Shown: positions 46,261-56,955 of the stretch, one piece after another
Layout of the letters: each line of letters opens with the position of its first letter
Position numbering within the stretch: position 1 is the first letter of the stretch
Source: Sulfitobacter indolifex
GTDB lineage: Bacteria; Pseudomonadota; Alphaproteobacteria; Rhodobacterales; Rhodobacteraceae
Direction of reading: 5' to 3'
Assembly (NCBI RefSeq): GCF_022788655.1
Contig: NZ_CP084952.1
Location: 12,501-76,500, forward strand
Length of the DNA stretch: 64,000 bases
Position numbers and translations under genes: made by a program
The notes under the pieces: model-generated
What the model was told of the DNA's origin: nothing
The model's database searches: none
The model's input: only the letters and a program-made list of their open reading frames with translations

Positions 46261-47214
46261 ATGAATGCATTAAGACAAACTATTTGCGCGGCATTGGCCG
46301 TGGGGCTGGTGGGCGCCGCCGCAAGTGCCGAGACCCGTGTGACCTTTAAGTCGGCCAAATCGGGTTCATCCTACTATCAAATGGGAGTGGAGCTTGCCGA
46401 GGCTATGAAAGCGGGCAGCAGCGGGGACATCTCGATTACGGTGGAAGAGAGCCAGGGCTCTGTCCAGAACGTCATGGAAGTGCGCGCACGTGGGGCCGAC
46501 TATGTCTTTACCACCCCGCCCTCCCTTGTCGGTCTGGCTCAGAACGGCAAGGCTATGTTTGAAGGCAAAACAGCGCCTGCTTTCGACGAAATTCGTGCGC
46601 TTTTCCCGATCCCTTCACTGACCATGCATTTCGTAATGTCTCAGGCCAGTGAAGCCACCTCGCTTGCTGATTTGGAAGGCAAGAGCATCTTGCTGGGCAA
46701 AGGGTCTTTCGGCGCCACCGAAGGGGCAAAGTATCTGGATATGTTTGGGCTGTCGGACAGTGTCGAGATCGCGGATGCGGAATTGAGCAACGCCGTAGCC
46801 GCCTTGAAGAACGGGCAGATTGATGGCTTTGTCACTGCCGGTTCATTCCCTGCGCCAAATGTCGTTGAAGCCGCCGCTTCCACCCCCGTTACTGTGATTC
46901 CGTTGTCAGACGAGCAAATTGCGCAATCCAAACGGACGCGAATTGTTATCCCGGCGGGCACCTATGCGGGCCAGGAGCAGGATGTGACCACAACGTCACT
47001 GCCCGTCGTCGCTTTCACGACATCAAAGATGGACGATGAGACGGCCTATCAACTGACCAAGACCTATTGGGAAAACAAAGCAAAGATGGCCGACACTTCA
47101 CCATGGTGGGGCAATGTCACGCCTGCGTTGATGGCCAATATCACCACTGAACTCCACCCCGGCGCGCTGCGCTATTACGAAGAAGCCGGGATCGCGACAG
47201 AGACTTCGCAGTAA
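46261..47214 (+). CDS. TAXI family TRAP transporter substrate-binding protein
   Basis: 317 residues from ATG 46261, preceded by GGAGGAGGAAAAGCC. A signal peptide (about 1-22) is followed by the TAXI pattern (FKSAKSGSSYYQMGVELAEAM). Related proteins bind carboxylated substrates such as glutamate or related acids; the ligand is not evident. The permease gene starts 61 bp later, so the two make one operon and a sodium-driven uptake system. Confidence 0.9.
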   Translation: MNALRQTICAALAVGLVGAAASAETRVTFKSAKSGSSYYQMGVELAEAMKAGSSGDISITVEESQGSVQNVMEVRARGADYVFTTPPSLVGLAQNGKAMFEGKTAPAFDEIRALFPIPSLTMHFVMSQASEATSLADLEGKSILLGKGSFGATEGAKYLDMFGLSDSVEIADAELSNAVAALKNGQIDGFVTAGSFPAPNVVEAAASTPVTVIPLSDEQIAQSKRTRIVIPAGTYAGQEQDVTTTSLPVVAFTTSKMDDETAYQLTKTYWENKAKMADTSPWWGNVTPALMANITTELHPGALRYYEEAGIATETSQ

Positions 47215-47275
47215 CAAGGTAAGCGGCGCGGGCTTTCCGCGCCGCGCTTCCCCAGTCAAAGCCGGACCCCCATAC

Positions 47276-49060
47276 ATGACAAACCTTCCCGAAAGCCGAT
47301 TGGCGGCGAGTTTCTGGATTGCGCTTGCCGTCGCGCTGGTCGCCTACCATTTGGCTCTAGTGTTCTCTGGTCTGGTGCCGAACCTTGTCAGTCGGCCGCT
47401 GCATATGGCCTTCATCCTGCCCTTTGCTTTGGTCTTTGACGCGCGCACGCCACTGCGGCGGATCACCGGCAGCATTTTGGCGGTATTGGGCATCGCCGCA
47501 GCGCTTTGGGTGGCTTTCAACAGCAATGCGCTTGGCGATCAATACGGGTTTATCGAAAGTAATTTTCAGCTCGCTGTGACGATGACGCTGCTCTTGGTTG
47601 TGCTGGAAACGGCACGGCGCGTGATCGGTTGGCCGTTGCCACTGGTTGCCGCACTGGCGCTGCTCTACGGGCTTTTTGGACAGCATATTCCCGGAGAGTT
47701 CGGGCATTCAGGCACGCCAATAGAAAGCTATTTCGGAACACTGACCATCGCCGAGGGCGGCATCTGGGGAACGCTCACCGGTGTATCCGTTTCTGTCGTG
47801 GCAATCTTTGTCATCTTCGGCGCTGTCTTGAACGCTGGCGAAGCAGGACAAGGGTTCATGAATGTCGCAGCGGCCGCGGCGGGGCGGCTGAAAGGCGGCG
47901 CGGCGAAGGTTTCGGTTTTGTCGTCCGCGCTCTTCGGGTCGATCTCTGGCTCAGCTTCTGCAAATGTCGCGTCCACCGGCGCGATCACTCTGCCCGCGAT
48001 GACCAGGCTCGGCTATCCCAAACGTCTCGCTGCCGCTGTCGAGGCCGTGGCCTCCTCGGGCGGACAGATTATGCCGCCCCTGATGGGCGCAGGTGCTTTC
48101 GTTATGGTTGAGCTTACCGGCGTGCCCTACACTGGCATTATGGCCGCCGCAGCGCTTCCAGCAGCGCTCTACTTCGTTGCGGTCTGGGTGGGGATTAACG
48201 CCTACGCTCAGCGCTTCTCGCTGAAGGGGATAGCTGAAGCGGATCGCCCTGCGATGCGTGACGTGGTGATTACATCGCTTTTCTTCCTTGTCCCCTTCTC
48301 GGTCCTACTTTGGGGCATGTTTGTCGCGCAATTCACGCCTGAATATGCGGCGGCTATGGCAATCCTCTCAGCGGCACTGCTCTTGTTTTTCAACGCACAA
48401 CTCACTTTCCGGCCGCGCCAGATTGCCACAAGGATGACAACTGCAGTTCTCAATGCTGCGCGACAGGTTTCATTGATCGCGTCCATCATCCTTTGCGCTT
48501 CGATCATCATTGGCGTGCTGTCGATCACCGGGCTCGGCGTGAAAATCACCTCGCTTATTCTGGAGGGGTCGGGCGGGCTTCTTTGGCCGTCGTTGCTGTT
48601 GACGGCGGTCGCCTGTCTCATCTTAGGCATGGAGGTGCCGACCACAGCTGCTTATGTGATCTGCGTCTCGGTCGCCGGTCCTGCGCTCACCGAACTGGGA
48701 CTTTCGCCGCTTCAAGCGCATCTCTTTGTCTTTTGGTTCGCGCTTCTATCGACAATCACGCCTCCGGTTTGCGGCGCTGTTTTTATCGCCGCGGGGATGA
48801 TCGATGAGAACTGGTTAAAGGTCGCTCTAACCGCGATGGCGCTTGGTATTGGACTTTATGTCATCCCGCTGGGCATGGTCGCCAATCCAGATATGCTAAG
48901 ACTTTCGGAGGCCCCATTAGCAGCTCTATTGGCGGCTGGTCGAGTTGCGTTGGGACTGACCATGCTTTCATTCGGTTTAATCGGGGCGCGACGGCCCTTG
49001 TCAACGGTTGCGCTTTGCGCGGGCGGGCTGGCAGTTGTGTTTTCTGGGCTGTGGTTTTGA
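47276..49060 (+). CDS. TRAP transporter fused permease
   Basis: 594 residues containing both the four-helix small (DctQ-type) and the large (DctM-type) domains fused, usual for TAXI systems. Many transmembrane helices, with conserved GSISGSASANVASTGAITLP in the first and QIMPPLMGAGAF in the next block of the large domain, and MEVPTTAAYVICV in the second half. Inner membrane partner of the TAXI binding protein just upstream. Confidence 0.93.
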   Translation: MTNLPESRLAASFWIALAVALVAYHLALVFSGLVPNLVSRPLHMAFILPFALVFDARTPLRRITGSILAVLGIAAALWVAFNSNALGDQYGFIESNFQLAVTMTLLLVVLETARRVIGWPLPLVAALALLYGLFGQHIPGEFGHSGTPIESYFGTLTIAEGGIWGTLTGVSVSVVAIFVIFGAVLNAGEAGQGFMNVAAAAAGRLKGGAAKVSVLSSALFGSISGSASANVASTGAITLPAMTRLGYPKRLAAAVEAVASSGGQIMPPLMGAGAFVMVELTGVPYTGIMAAAALPAALYFVAVWVGINAYAQRFSLKGIAEADRPAMRDVVITSLFFLVPFSVLLWGMFVAQFTPEYAAAMAILSAALLLFFNAQLTFRPRQIATRMTTAVLNAARQVSLIASIILCASIIIGVLSITGLGVKITSLILEGSGGLLWPSLLLTAVACLILGMEVPTTAAYVICVSVAGPALTELGLSPLQAHLFVFWFALLSTITPPVCGAVFIAAGMIDENWLKVALTAMALGIGLYVIPLGMVANPDMLRLSEAPLAALLAAGRVALGLTMLSFGLIGARRPLSTVALCAGGLAVVFSGLWF

Positions 49061-49258
49061 TCTCGCAGCCCTAAACCAAGCTATCAGTCACGTTGATATT
49101 GGATAGCATGTCCTAAATCTGTTTTCGCAATCGGATATCAGTGGACCTGTGGCGTAAGGGAAATGCATCGGTCGGGGGCAGGGAGAGCACATTTCTTTGC
49201 AATCCTCCCGATACCCTACAATGCCGAAGGTGCATCCTCGGCCCCTCAGGAGACTAAC

Positions 49259-49480
49259 ATGAAATTACTCTACCCCCTCATCGCCGCCACTGCGCTTATC
49301 TCTGCCTGCACGCCCAATATCGCCCTCGATAGTGACGTAGAGCGCGGGCTTGCAGGCGCAGCGCTCGGCTATGGCGCGGCGAAAGCTATGGATGAAAACG
49401 CCGACCACGGTGCCATCATCGGCGGCCTTGCGGGCGTTTTCTGTGATGATGCGGGCATTTGCAGCCGCCCCCGCTATTGA
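49259..49480 (+). CDS. Small lipoprotein
   Basis: 73 residues from ATG 49259 with CAGGAGACTAAC upstream. Signal with lipobox LISAC (residues 13-17), then a glycine-rich stretch LAGAALGYGAAKAMDEN resembling glycine-zipper membrane-spanning segments. Likely surface or outer-membrane lipoprotein. Confidence 0.7.
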   Translation: MKLLYPLIAATALISACTPNIALDSDVERGLAGAALGYGAAKAMDENADHGAIIGGLAGVFCDDAGICSRPRY

Positions 49481-49833
49481 GCATCAAGACATTAGTAGAG
49501 CGCGGAAAGAAATTCGCGCTCTCTATTGCGACCGTGCCGCATGATTTTCTTGCGTCGTTTTGCCAAGTTTAAGTTTGCACGTCACTGTTTTCAACGCCCT
49601 GGCACTTGGATCTAAATCCTGATCGTTCAAGGAGGACATAGCGGCCCACAGCTGACCTTCATGACTGGTGCGACGAATGGCAGGTACGAGCATACCGGGT
49701 CTGTAAATCAGCCAGCATCAACCCGCCCATACCGGCATTGCTGGTGACTAAGGTGATATCCATTTCCGGTGGAAACCAACCATAATTCTAGAACGTAATG
49801 GATTCTGTGGGCAGCTATCTTTCGAGAAGCTTT
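49481..49833. other. Intergenic, decayed sequence
   Basis: About 350 bp with the motif GGCCCACAGCTGACC at 49643-49657. No supported gene. Confidence 0.4.
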
Positions 49834-50129
49834 TCAGATCAGAGAGAGCACGATATTCACCTTTAGACCGCCGCGCTCTCTGTTTGAAAGCTTCAATTCA
49901 CTCCCATGATCTTCAATAATGCCTAGGCAATGGCCAGCCCCAAACCACTCCCGGGACGGTAAGGTTCGCATTCGGCCTGACTCCCGCGATAAAAGGGACG
50001 AAGCACGAGTGCCATCTCTTCTTCCGGAATGCCAGCCTCCGCCGTCAGCAAGATCAACCAGTGTCCCCTATCGAGCGGCTCAAATGTGTTGACCCAATTT
50101 ATTCCGGCAAGCTCTTGCAAGAAGGGCAT
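49834..50129 (-). pseudogene. Histidine kinase C-terminal remnant
   Basis: The minus strand reads FYRGSQAECEPYRPGSGLGLAIA, the ATP-binding G box of a histidine kinase, then a stop; in a shifted frame it continues GIIEDHGSELKLSNRERGGL to a TGA at 49834. The N-terminal part is missing. Frameshifted and truncated. The first string is cited as FYRGSQ and GSGLGLAIA positions about 49925-49990. Confidence 0.65.
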
Positions 50130-50213
50130 GAGACGGCCAAACCGAAGATGAGGCGAAGGCGACGTTGGCGCCTATATCGCGTCCGCAGACCGTTTGTGAA
50201 TTGAGGGTATACG

Positions 50214-50783
50214 ATGCACATCGAACAAACCGCCCTGGCTGGGGTCTTGATCCTCACCCCCGTTCGCCACGGCGACGCGCGCGGCTTTTTCAGCGAAAGT
50301 TGGAATGCCAAGACCTTGGCGGATGCTGGGCTTGATTATCATTTTGTGCAGGATAACCACTCTCTCTCTGAGGCGCCAAACACCCTGCGCGGCCTGCATT
50401 TTCAAACCCCGCCGCATGCGCAGGCAAAGCTCGTCCGCTGCGGGCGCGGCGCGCTTTTCGATGTGGCTGTGGATATCCGCCATGGCTCGCCAAGTTTTGG
50501 GCAATGGGTGGGCGTGGACCTCAGCTTTGAGAATGGGCGTCAACTGTTGATCCCGGCGGGCTTCTTGCATGGATTTGTCACCCGGGTACCGATGACCGAA
50601 ATCATCTACAAATGCACTGATACCTATGCCCCTGATTGCGATGCGGCGGTCCGCTGGGATGATCCTGCGATTGGCATTGACTGGGGGCTTCGAGGACAAA
50701 CGCCGATCCTGTCTAAGAAAGACGCCAGCGCGCCTCTTTTGTCCGAGATTGCCCCGCATTTTAACTTTGAGGGCGCCGTATGA
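50214..50783 (+). CDS. rmlC: dTDP-4-dehydrorhamnose 3,5-epimerase
   Basis: 189 residues of the RmlC cupin-like fold. [33 protein letters not shown] (catalytic-histidine region) and [10 protein letters not shown] are all conserved. It epimerises the keto sugar made by RmlB. First gene of a rmlCBDA operon with 4-bp overlaps (next start at 50780). Confidence 0.95.
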   Translation: MHIEQTALAGVLILTPVRHGDARGFFSESWNAKTLADAGLDYHFVQDNHSLSEAPNTLRGLHFQTPPHAQAKLVRCGRGALFDVAVDIRHGSPSFGQWVGVDLSFENGRQLLIPAGFLHGFVTRVPMTEIIYKCTDTYAPDCDAAVRWDDPAIGIDWGLRGQTPILSKKDASAPLLSEIAPHFNFEGAV

Positions 50784-51817
50784 AGCTGCTTGTCACCGGC
50801 GGCGCCGGTTTTATTGGGTCTGCCGTGGTACGGCTCGCTCTGGCGCAAGGACATGCGGTGGTGAATCTCGACGCGCTGACCTATGCGGCCTGTCTGGACA
50901 ACCTCGCGGGGGTCTCGGATCGGCCTGACTATGCCTTTGAGCATGCGGACATCCGAGACGCACAGGCTCTGGCCCGCATTTTCTCCGAACATGCCCCCGA
51001 TGCGGTGCTTCACTTGGCGGCCGAAAGCCATGTCGATCGGTCCATCGATGGTCCGGGCGCGTTCATCGATACGAATGTGACGGGCACCTATACGCTGCTG
51101 CAGGCGGCGCGGGCCTATTGGGAGGGGCGCGGCCGACCCGACGGGTTCCGGTTCCATCATGTGTCCACCGACGAAGTCTACGGCAGCCTCGGGGCTGAGG
51201 GGTATTTCACGGAAGAGACGCCCTATGCGCCCAACAGCCCCTATTCGGCGTCCAAAGCCGCATCTGATCATCTCGTCCGCGCTTGGGGCGAGACCTATGG
51301 CATGCCGGTGCTGCTGAGCAATTGCTCCAACAATTACGGGCCGTATCATTTCCCCGAGAAGCTCATTCCGGTGGTTATCCTCAACGCGCTCTCGGGCAAG
51401 CCTATTCCAATCTATGGTACGGGCGAGAACATACGTGACTGGCTCTACGTGGAAGACCATGCCGAAGCCCTGCTGACGGTTCTCACCAAAGGGGCCGTGG
51501 GGCGCAGCTATAATATTGGCGGCAACGCCGAGGCGCGCAACATCGATTTAGTGCGTCAGATCTGTGCTCTTTTGGATGAGTTGCGCCCCGCTGGACATGC
51601 CTATGCTGACCTCATTACCTTCGTCGAGGACCGACCCGGCCATGATGCACGCTATGCTATTGATGCCAGCCGCATCCGCACCGAACTGGGCTGGCAGCCT
51701 TCGGTCACGTTGGAGGAGGGGTTGCGCCACACGGTTGCATGGTACCTCGACAATCCCGCTTGGTGGCAGGCGCTGCAGGCGCGTGACGGGGTCGGTAAAA
51801 GGCTGGGTCGGGTATGA
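50780..51817 (+). CDS. rmlB: dTDP-glucose 4,6-dehydratase
   Basis: 345 residues, extended [16 protein letters not shown] binds [15 protein letters not shown] contains the catalytic Thr-Asp-Glu set, and [10 protein letters not shown] the Tyr-Lys pair. The central enzyme of dTDP-L-rhamnose synthesis. Overlaps rmlC and rmlD by 4 bp each. Confidence 0.96.
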   Translation: MKLLVTGGAGFIGSAVVRLALAQGHAVVNLDALTYAACLDNLAGVSDRPDYAFEHADIRDAQALARIFSEHAPDAVLHLAAESHVDRSIDGPGAFIDTNVTGTYTLLQAARAYWEGRGRPDGFRFHHVSTDEVYGSLGAEGYFTEETPYAPNSPYSASKAASDHLVRAWGETYGMPVLLSNCSNNYGPYHFPEKLIPVVILNALSGKPIPIYGTGENIRDWLYVEDHAEALLTVLTKGAVGRSYNIGGNAEARNIDLVRQICALLDELRPAGHAYADLITFVEDRPGHDARYAIDASRIRTELGWQPSVTLEEGLRHTVAWYLDNPAWWQALQARDGVGKRLGRV

Positions 51818-52656
51818 GCTTGCTTGTCTTTGGGTCCACCGGGCAACTGGCTGTTGCGCTACGCAAACGTTCAGATGATGCGCGATTTCTTGACCGCGCC
51901 GCAGCCGATCTAGCCGATCCCGAAGCCTGCGCTGCGGTGATCCGTGCGACACGGCCCTCTGCGGTGATCAACGCTGCGGCCTATACAGCCGTGGACCGTG
52001 CTGAAGAAGATGAGGCTTTGGCCACACGCATCAACGCTGAGGCGCCCGGAGCCATGGCACGCGCCTGCGCTGAACTGGAAATTCCCTTTTTGCATGTCTC
52101 GACGGACTACGTCTTTGACGGCAGTGGACAAAGCCCCTGGCGCCCCGACGATCCAATCGCCCCGATCAACGCCTATGGGCGCAGTAAGGCCGCTGGCGAA
52201 GCGGCGGTGCGTGCGGCCGGCGGGTCCCATGCGATCCTGCGGACATCCTGGGTGTTTTCTGCGACGGGCAAGAATTTTGTGACCACCATGCTGCAGCTGA
52301 GCGAGCGCCGCGATGCCCTGAAGGTGGTCGATGATCAGATCGGTGGGCCCACCCCGGCGCTGTCTATCGCCGAAACACTGCTGCAGATGGCGGGCGCGAT
52401 GAAGGCAGGGCAGGCCGGCGGCACCTATCATTATGCAGGGGCGCCTGCGACTTCTTGGAAATGTTTCGCGCGCGAAACATTTACCACGGCGGATCGGGCG
52501 GTTGACGTGGCGGGCATTCCGACCTCAAGTTACCCAACACCCGCAAAAAGGCCGCTGAACTCTCGTCTCGATTGCAGCACCTTGCAGAAGGATTTTGGGA
52601 TCAGCCCCCCGGACTGGCGTTTGGCGCTGAGGGATATCGTGAAGGAACTGACATGA
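51814..52656 (+). CDS. rmlD: dTDP-4-dehydrorhamnose reductase
   Basis: 280 residues. [14 protein letters not shown] is the nucleotide-binding loop, [10 protein letters not shown] and YGRSKAAGE the catalytic serine/threonine and Tyr-Lys motifs. It makes dTDP-L-rhamnose from the RmlC product. The ATG 52653 start of rmlA overlaps its stop by 4 bp. Confidence 0.95.
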   Translation: MSLLVFGSTGQLAVALRKRSDDARFLDRAAADLADPEACAAVIRATRPSAVINAAAYTAVDRAEEDEALATRINAEAPGAMARACAELEIPFLHVSTDYVFDGSGQSPWRPDDPIAPINAYGRSKAAGEAAVRAAGGSHAILRTSWVFSATGKNFVTTMLQLSERRDALKVVDDQIGGPTPALSIAETLLQMAGAMKAGQAGGTYHYAGAPATSWKCFARETFTTADRAVDVAGIPTSSYPTPAKRPLNSRLDCSTLQKDFGISPPDWRLALRDIVKELT

Positions 52657-53525
52657 GCGCACGCAAGGGTATCCTGCTGGCCGGCGGGTCTGGTACGCGG
52701 CTGTACCCGATCACCTTAGGCATATCCAAGCAATTGCTACCGATCTATGATAAACCGATGATCTATTATCCGCTGTCTGTGCTGATGCTGGCAGACATCC
52801 GCGAGATCGCCATTATCACCACGCCTCAGGATGCGGACCAGTTCAAACGCAGCTTGGGCGACGGCGCCCAATGGGGGCTGAACCTTACCTATATTGAACA
52901 ATCCAGCCCAGATGGGCTGGCGCAAGCCTACATCTTGGCCGAAGACTTCTTGAACGGCGCAGCGTCGGCAATGGTTTTGGGTGACAATATATTTTTCGGC
53001 CACGGGTTGCCTGAAGTGCTGGCTGCAGCCGGTGCCCGGGAAGAGGGGGGCACGGTGTTTGGGTACCGTGTATCAGATCCGGGGCGCTATGGGGTTGTGG
53101 ATTTCAATGCCGAAGGCCGCGTACAGGCGATTGTGGAAAAGCCCGCCGTACCGCCTTCCAATTACGCCGTAACGGGGCTCTACTTTCTGGATGGAACCGC
53201 CTCAAAACGCGCGCAAGCTGTAAAACCTTCAGCCAGGGGCGAGTTGGAGATCACCTCGCTCTTAGAGATGTATCTCAAAGACGACGCACTTTGCGTGCAG
53301 CAAATGGGCCGGGGTTTTGCTTGGTTGGGTACAGGGACCCACGGCAGCCTATTGGATGCGGGTAATTTCGTGCGCACGCTCTCAGAGCGGCAAGGGCTTC
53401 AGATGGGCAGCCCGGAAGAAATCGCGTTCAACAAGGGGTGGATTGACGCCGAGCAGTTGCGCCACCGCGCGGAGAGTTTCGCGAAAAACAGCTATGGTGC
53501 CGATCTCCTTCAGTTGCTGAAGTAG
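52653..53525 (+). CDS. rmlA: Glucose-1-phosphate thymidylyltransferase
   Basis: 290 residues from ATG 52653. ILLAGGSGTRLYPIT is the nucleotidyltransferase signature, KQLLPIYDKPMIYYPLS follows, and the C-terminal half is that of RmlA proteins (LEITSLLEMYL). It makes dTDP-glucose, the first step of the pathway. A longer frame upstream overlaps rmlD and is not favoured. Confidence 0.95.
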   Translation: MSARKGILLAGGSGTRLYPITLGISKQLLPIYDKPMIYYPLSVLMLADIREIAIITTPQDADQFKRSLGDGAQWGLNLTYIEQSSPDGLAQAYILAEDFLNGAASAMVLGDNIFFGHGLPEVLAAAGAREEGGTVFGYRVSDPGRYGVVDFNAEGRVQAIVEKPAVPPSNYAVTGLYFLDGTASKRAQAVKPSARGELEITSLLEMYLKDDALCVQQMGRGFAWLGTGTHGSLLDAGNFVRTLSERQGLQMGSPEEIAFNKGWIDAEQLRHRAESFAKNSYGADLLQLLK

Positions 53526-53820
53526 TTCTGCCGTAGGCCCCAGGCTGAGCTTCTTATGTACATACTTGATAGGACCAAATCACCGTAAGCTTTCATCGCC
53601 TACCAGCAGCAAAAGATCTCCTGAGCAGGCTTTCTTGATGGGGCGTGGGGGGGTGGAGCTCTTCAGTTCATTGGCGCTGTGTGTTTTGCGACTGTCCGAC
53701 CCGGCGCCTACCACGCGGAGATGCTATCTCGGATTATGCGCAATAATTTCTTCGAGAAAGTTTCGGCAAAAATCGCGGTTGATGTTAAACTACCTGCGAT
53801 ACAGCACTGGAGTTTTGCTC

Positions 53821-54240
53821 ATGCTCAAGTTCAGATACATCCTACCGGCGATTACTCTGATGATGGCACAGACCGCTTTCGCCGACCCAAATCTTGCCTC
53901 CTATTACGCCACCATCGGTAGGGAAGACTTTTACAATTCGAACGGTGGACCGCTTAAAGATGTCGGTGCGGTCGTCCAGCAGGATCGCGCAAATTTTCAC
54001 CGCTTTGGTCTGCGGCACTCAGGTGATGAAGCTGATCCCTACTTTGGTGACCAGACCATGCGCGCTAAGATCCCTGAGCTGGTGCGGGCGGGCGGTGTCG
54101 ACCAATACCTTAAAAAATTGCTTGGAAGCGGTTGGCCGGGCCATAGCCAGACTTGGCTCATCCAGATCTGCGGGACGCCTGGGCGGGTCACCCACCTGCG
54201 GATTGATCCGGCGGATGGGGATGGCTATTCGGATTGCTGA
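53821..54240 (+). CDS. Secreted protein of unknown function
   Basis: 139 residues from ATG 53821. Signal peptide MLKFRYILPAITLMMAQTAFA, then a helical domain with no family recognised; two cysteines near the C-terminus (QICGTPGRV and YSDC). Periplasmic. Between the rhamnose operon and the arsH remnant. Confidence 0.6.
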   Translation: MLKFRYILPAITLMMAQTAFADPNLASYYATIGREDFYNSNGGPLKDVGAVVQQDRANFHRFGLRHSGDEADPYFGDQTMRAKIPELVRAGGVDQYLKKLLGSGWPGHSQTWLIQICGTPGRVTHLRIDPADGDGYSDC

Positions 54241-54313
54241 AGTATTAAGGAAGATGACACCCTCTACATTTTGGGATTGGGAGGGTCAGTTCGAGGTCGG
54301 CCGACATCTTCAA

Positions 54314-54673
54314 TTATATCGACTTCTGGTTTACCCGCTTGGATAGCTCAGCGACGCTTTCCTTGCGTTCGCTATAGCGCTCGAGCAGGCAATCCTTATT
54401 GTCGCGGGTGAGCAGCGTGAACTTCATCAACTCTTCCATGACATCGACCATCCGGTCATAGAACGGCGAGGGTTTCATGCGGCCCGCCTCATCAAACTCC
54501 AAAAACGCCTTCGGGGTGGAGGACTGGTTCGGGATGATCAGCAGGCGCATCCAGCGGCCGAGGATGCGGAGCTGGTTCCTGGCGTTGAAGCTTTGCGAGC
54601 TGCCGTTGACCTGCATAGAACGCGCGCAAACAGCCTCGATTGATGCTGTTAAAAGCCCCCGCTTAAAGTCCAA
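54314..54673 (-). pseudogene. ArsH-like NADPH-FMN reductase, C-terminal remnant
   Basis: The C-terminal part matches ArsH features: [39 protein letters not shown], then [19 protein letters not shown] and a YSERKE end. The N-terminal flavodoxin-like domain, about 120 residues, is not readable upstream. Truncated and probably non-functional. Confidence 0.7.
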
Positions 54674-55059
54674 GAAGTTGATGAAAGTTTGGTGGTCTCC
54701 GAGGATCGTGTTTTTGAATAGAAGCCGTCTTTTCTGCCACTCTTCACAAGCATGCGCTCAGCGGCTCTCTCGGGGCCCGTCCAGGAATGCGAGCGGCTCG
54801 GCAACTGGTAAGAGGTATCGGAAGTGCCCCCGCTCGGCGCATCTATTGCGGTGCCTTGATACTTCCTCGGTTCACTTTGTTTCCTACCGGGCCCACGAGT
54901 CCGAAGGCGCCCGGTTGCGCTACCTTTTTCATTGGATCGAAGCGAGCGTATAAAGACGCGCACGTCGGTTGCCTCGCGGACATTTTGATTCCGGCGCAAG
55001 GCTTTCCCTTGCCTACCGAATGGTTAATGGTTGGACATACAACCAAGAGGGACAAGAAT
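54674..55059. other. Intergenic, nothing recognised
   Basis: About 386 bp between the arsH remnant and the symporter gene. Open frames here show no domain or coding features. The symporter promoter is expected near the right end. Confidence 0.35.
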
Positions 55060-56514
55060 ATGACTGCAATCGTCGATTTCTTAAACACCGTCTTATGGGG
55101 ATATGTTCTTGTATATGGATTGCTGGCCGTCGGAGTTTATTTCACCTGGCGGACGGGCTTCCTGCAATTCCGGCATTTTGCCGAGTTCTTTCGCGTCGTC
55201 AAATCCTCGCGCGACACCTCTACGGCAGGCATTTCGCCATTCCAAGCTCTGACAATCTCTCTGGCAAGCAGGGTCGGCACGGGTAACCTCGCCGGTGTCG
55301 CTGTGGCGATCTATCTCGGCGGCCCGGGTGCTGTGTTCTGGATGTGGATGGTCGCCCTCGTGGGAATGGCGACGGCCTACGCCGAATCCACGCTGGCACA
55401 ACTTTACAAGGTACGGAACGCGGACGGACAATACCGCGGCGGACCAGCCTTCTACATGTCACGGGGCATCGGATCGAACGCCATGGGCTATGTCTTCTCG
55501 GTATGCCTTATCATCAGCTTCGGACTGATCTTCTCGGCGGTTCAAGCCAACTCGATCTCCGTGGCCATGGAAGAGGCGTTCTCGATCCCCAAACTCACCA
55601 CCGGCCTTATTGTTGGCGGTCTTGCGGGCATAGTGATTTTCGGGGGCATCAAGTCCATCGCACGGGTCGCAGAAAAAGTTGTTCCAGCCATGGCCGGGCT
55701 TTATATCCTCGTGGCTCTTTTCATCGTGGTCGTAAACATCGCTGATGTTCCTGCCATGCTGGCCCTAATCGTCAAGTCGGCCTTCGGATTTGAAGCGGCG
55801 GCGGGCGGCTTCACGGGTGGGTTCATGGCGGCTCTGCTCAACGGCGTGAAACGCGGCTTGTTCTCCAACGAGGCCGGCATGGGCTCGGCACCTAACATTG
55901 CTGCTGTCGCGGTCCCTGATCCGCATCATCCGTCCAGTCAAGGGCTCGTGCAGGGGCTTGGCGTCTTTATCGACACCCTGGTTATCTGCACGGCCACGGC
56001 GCTCATGATCCTGTTGTCCGGCGTGGTCGACTACTCCGAGGGCGCACCCACCGGCATGGCGCTGACACAGATTGCGTTGGAACAGCATATTGGATCGTTC
56101 GGTCCGATCTTCATTGGGATTGCAATTTTGTTCTTCGCCTTCACCTCGATCATCGGCAATTATTCCTACGCAGAGAACGCGATGGAATTCCTTGGAATGG
56201 GCAGGCGTATTCCGCTTCTCGTGTTGAAGCTGCTCGTGGTCGCGATGGTGGTTTGGGGGTCTTTGCAGGCGGTCACGACTGTCTTCAATTTCGCCGATGC
56301 GTCCATGGCGCTGATGGCAACTGTAAACCTGATCGCAATCCTGATCCTGTCAAAGACCGTTGCAAAACTCACGCGGGACTATTTCTCGCAACGTCGCGCC
56401 GGGAAAGAGCCCGTCTTCAAGATCTCTGAATATTCCGAACTTGGCGACGGCGTGGATCAGTCGATTTGGAACAGCGACGTCGCGCGTGAGACACGGTCCG
56501 CCCCTCCCGAGTGA
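55060..56514 (+). CDS. Sodium:alanine symporter (AGCS) family protein
   Basis: 484 residues from ATG 55060, with AAGAGGGACAAG upstream. About eleven transmembrane helices. ALTISLASRVGTGNLAGVA, YRGGPAFYMSRGIG, GVKRGLFSNEAGMGSAPN and FFAFTSIIGNYSYAEN are the signatures of the family, which imports small amino acids with sodium. Longer upstream frame starts are not supported. Confidence 0.93.
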   Translation: MTAIVDFLNTVLWGYVLVYGLLAVGVYFTWRTGFLQFRHFAEFFRVVKSSRDTSTAGISPFQALTISLASRVGTGNLAGVAVAIYLGGPGAVFWMWMVALVGMATAYAESTLAQLYKVRNADGQYRGGPAFYMSRGIGSNAMGYVFSVCLIISFGLIFSAVQANSISVAMEEAFSIPKLTTGLIVGGLAGIVIFGGIKSIARVAEKVVPAMAGLYILVALFIVVVNIADVPAMLALIVKSAFGFEAAAGGFTGGFMAALLNGVKRGLFSNEAGMGSAPNIAAVAVPDPHHPSSQGLVQGLGVFIDTLVICTATALMILLSGVVDYSEGAPTGMALTQIALEQHIGSFGPIFIGIAILFFAFTSIIGNYSYAENAMEFLGMGRRIPLLVLKLLVVAMVVWGSLQAVTTVFNFADASMALMATVNLIAILILSKTVAKLTRDYFSQRRAGKEPVFKISEYSELGDGVDQSIWNSDVARETRSAPPE

Positions 56515-56574
56515 GCCCGGCGAGGCAATGCGGAAGGCGGCACGGTCCTTGCGGAACTCCCCGTCGCGCAGGTT

Positions 56575-56930
56575 TTAAATGCCTGAAGTTGGAAGTGGCC
56601 CACGGTAAGGCCAGACCGGCTCTGGAGCGAGTACCCGACAGAGCTTAGTGGGGTGATCCATCAGGTTGCGGCCAACTTGATCTGAGGCATCCGCCACCCC
56701 GTTTGCCGCCCCTTCCTGGGCCGAGTTCAGCAGGAGACGAGGTGTCTCAATCGCATGAGCTGCAACAACGACCACCTTGCCGCTGGCGGTCTCAGTGCTG
56801 CCGTCTGCGCGACGGAAATCGACGGAGACGATCTTGCCACCCTCCCCGAGGTTCAGCCGTGTCGCCGTGGTATGATCATGCACCACGACAACAGCTTCTT
56901 GAACATCCAGCTTCCTGATGATATACTTGG
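56575..56930 (-). pseudogene. GMC-type oxidoreductase, internal fragment
   Basis: The minus strand gives IIRKLDVQEAVVVVHDHTT and a readable GMC/dehydrogenase section (VVVVAAHAIETPRLLLNSA, VGRNLMDHPTKLC). It then stops at 56575 in unrelated sequence. FAD-binding N-terminus and C-terminal domain are missing. The 5' side runs into the hipB promoter region. Confidence 0.7.
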
Positions 56931-56942
56931 GTAGATCAAGTA
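56924..56942. promoter_or_regulatory. Inverted repeat upstream of hipB, possible operator
   Basis: TACTTG (56924-56929) and CAAGTA (56937-56942) around GGTAGAT. The second half lies 14 bp upstream of the proposed hipB start. HipB-type proteins usually repress from such repeats. Confidence 0.45.
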
Positions 56943-56955
56943 TTTCTCTTGATAC

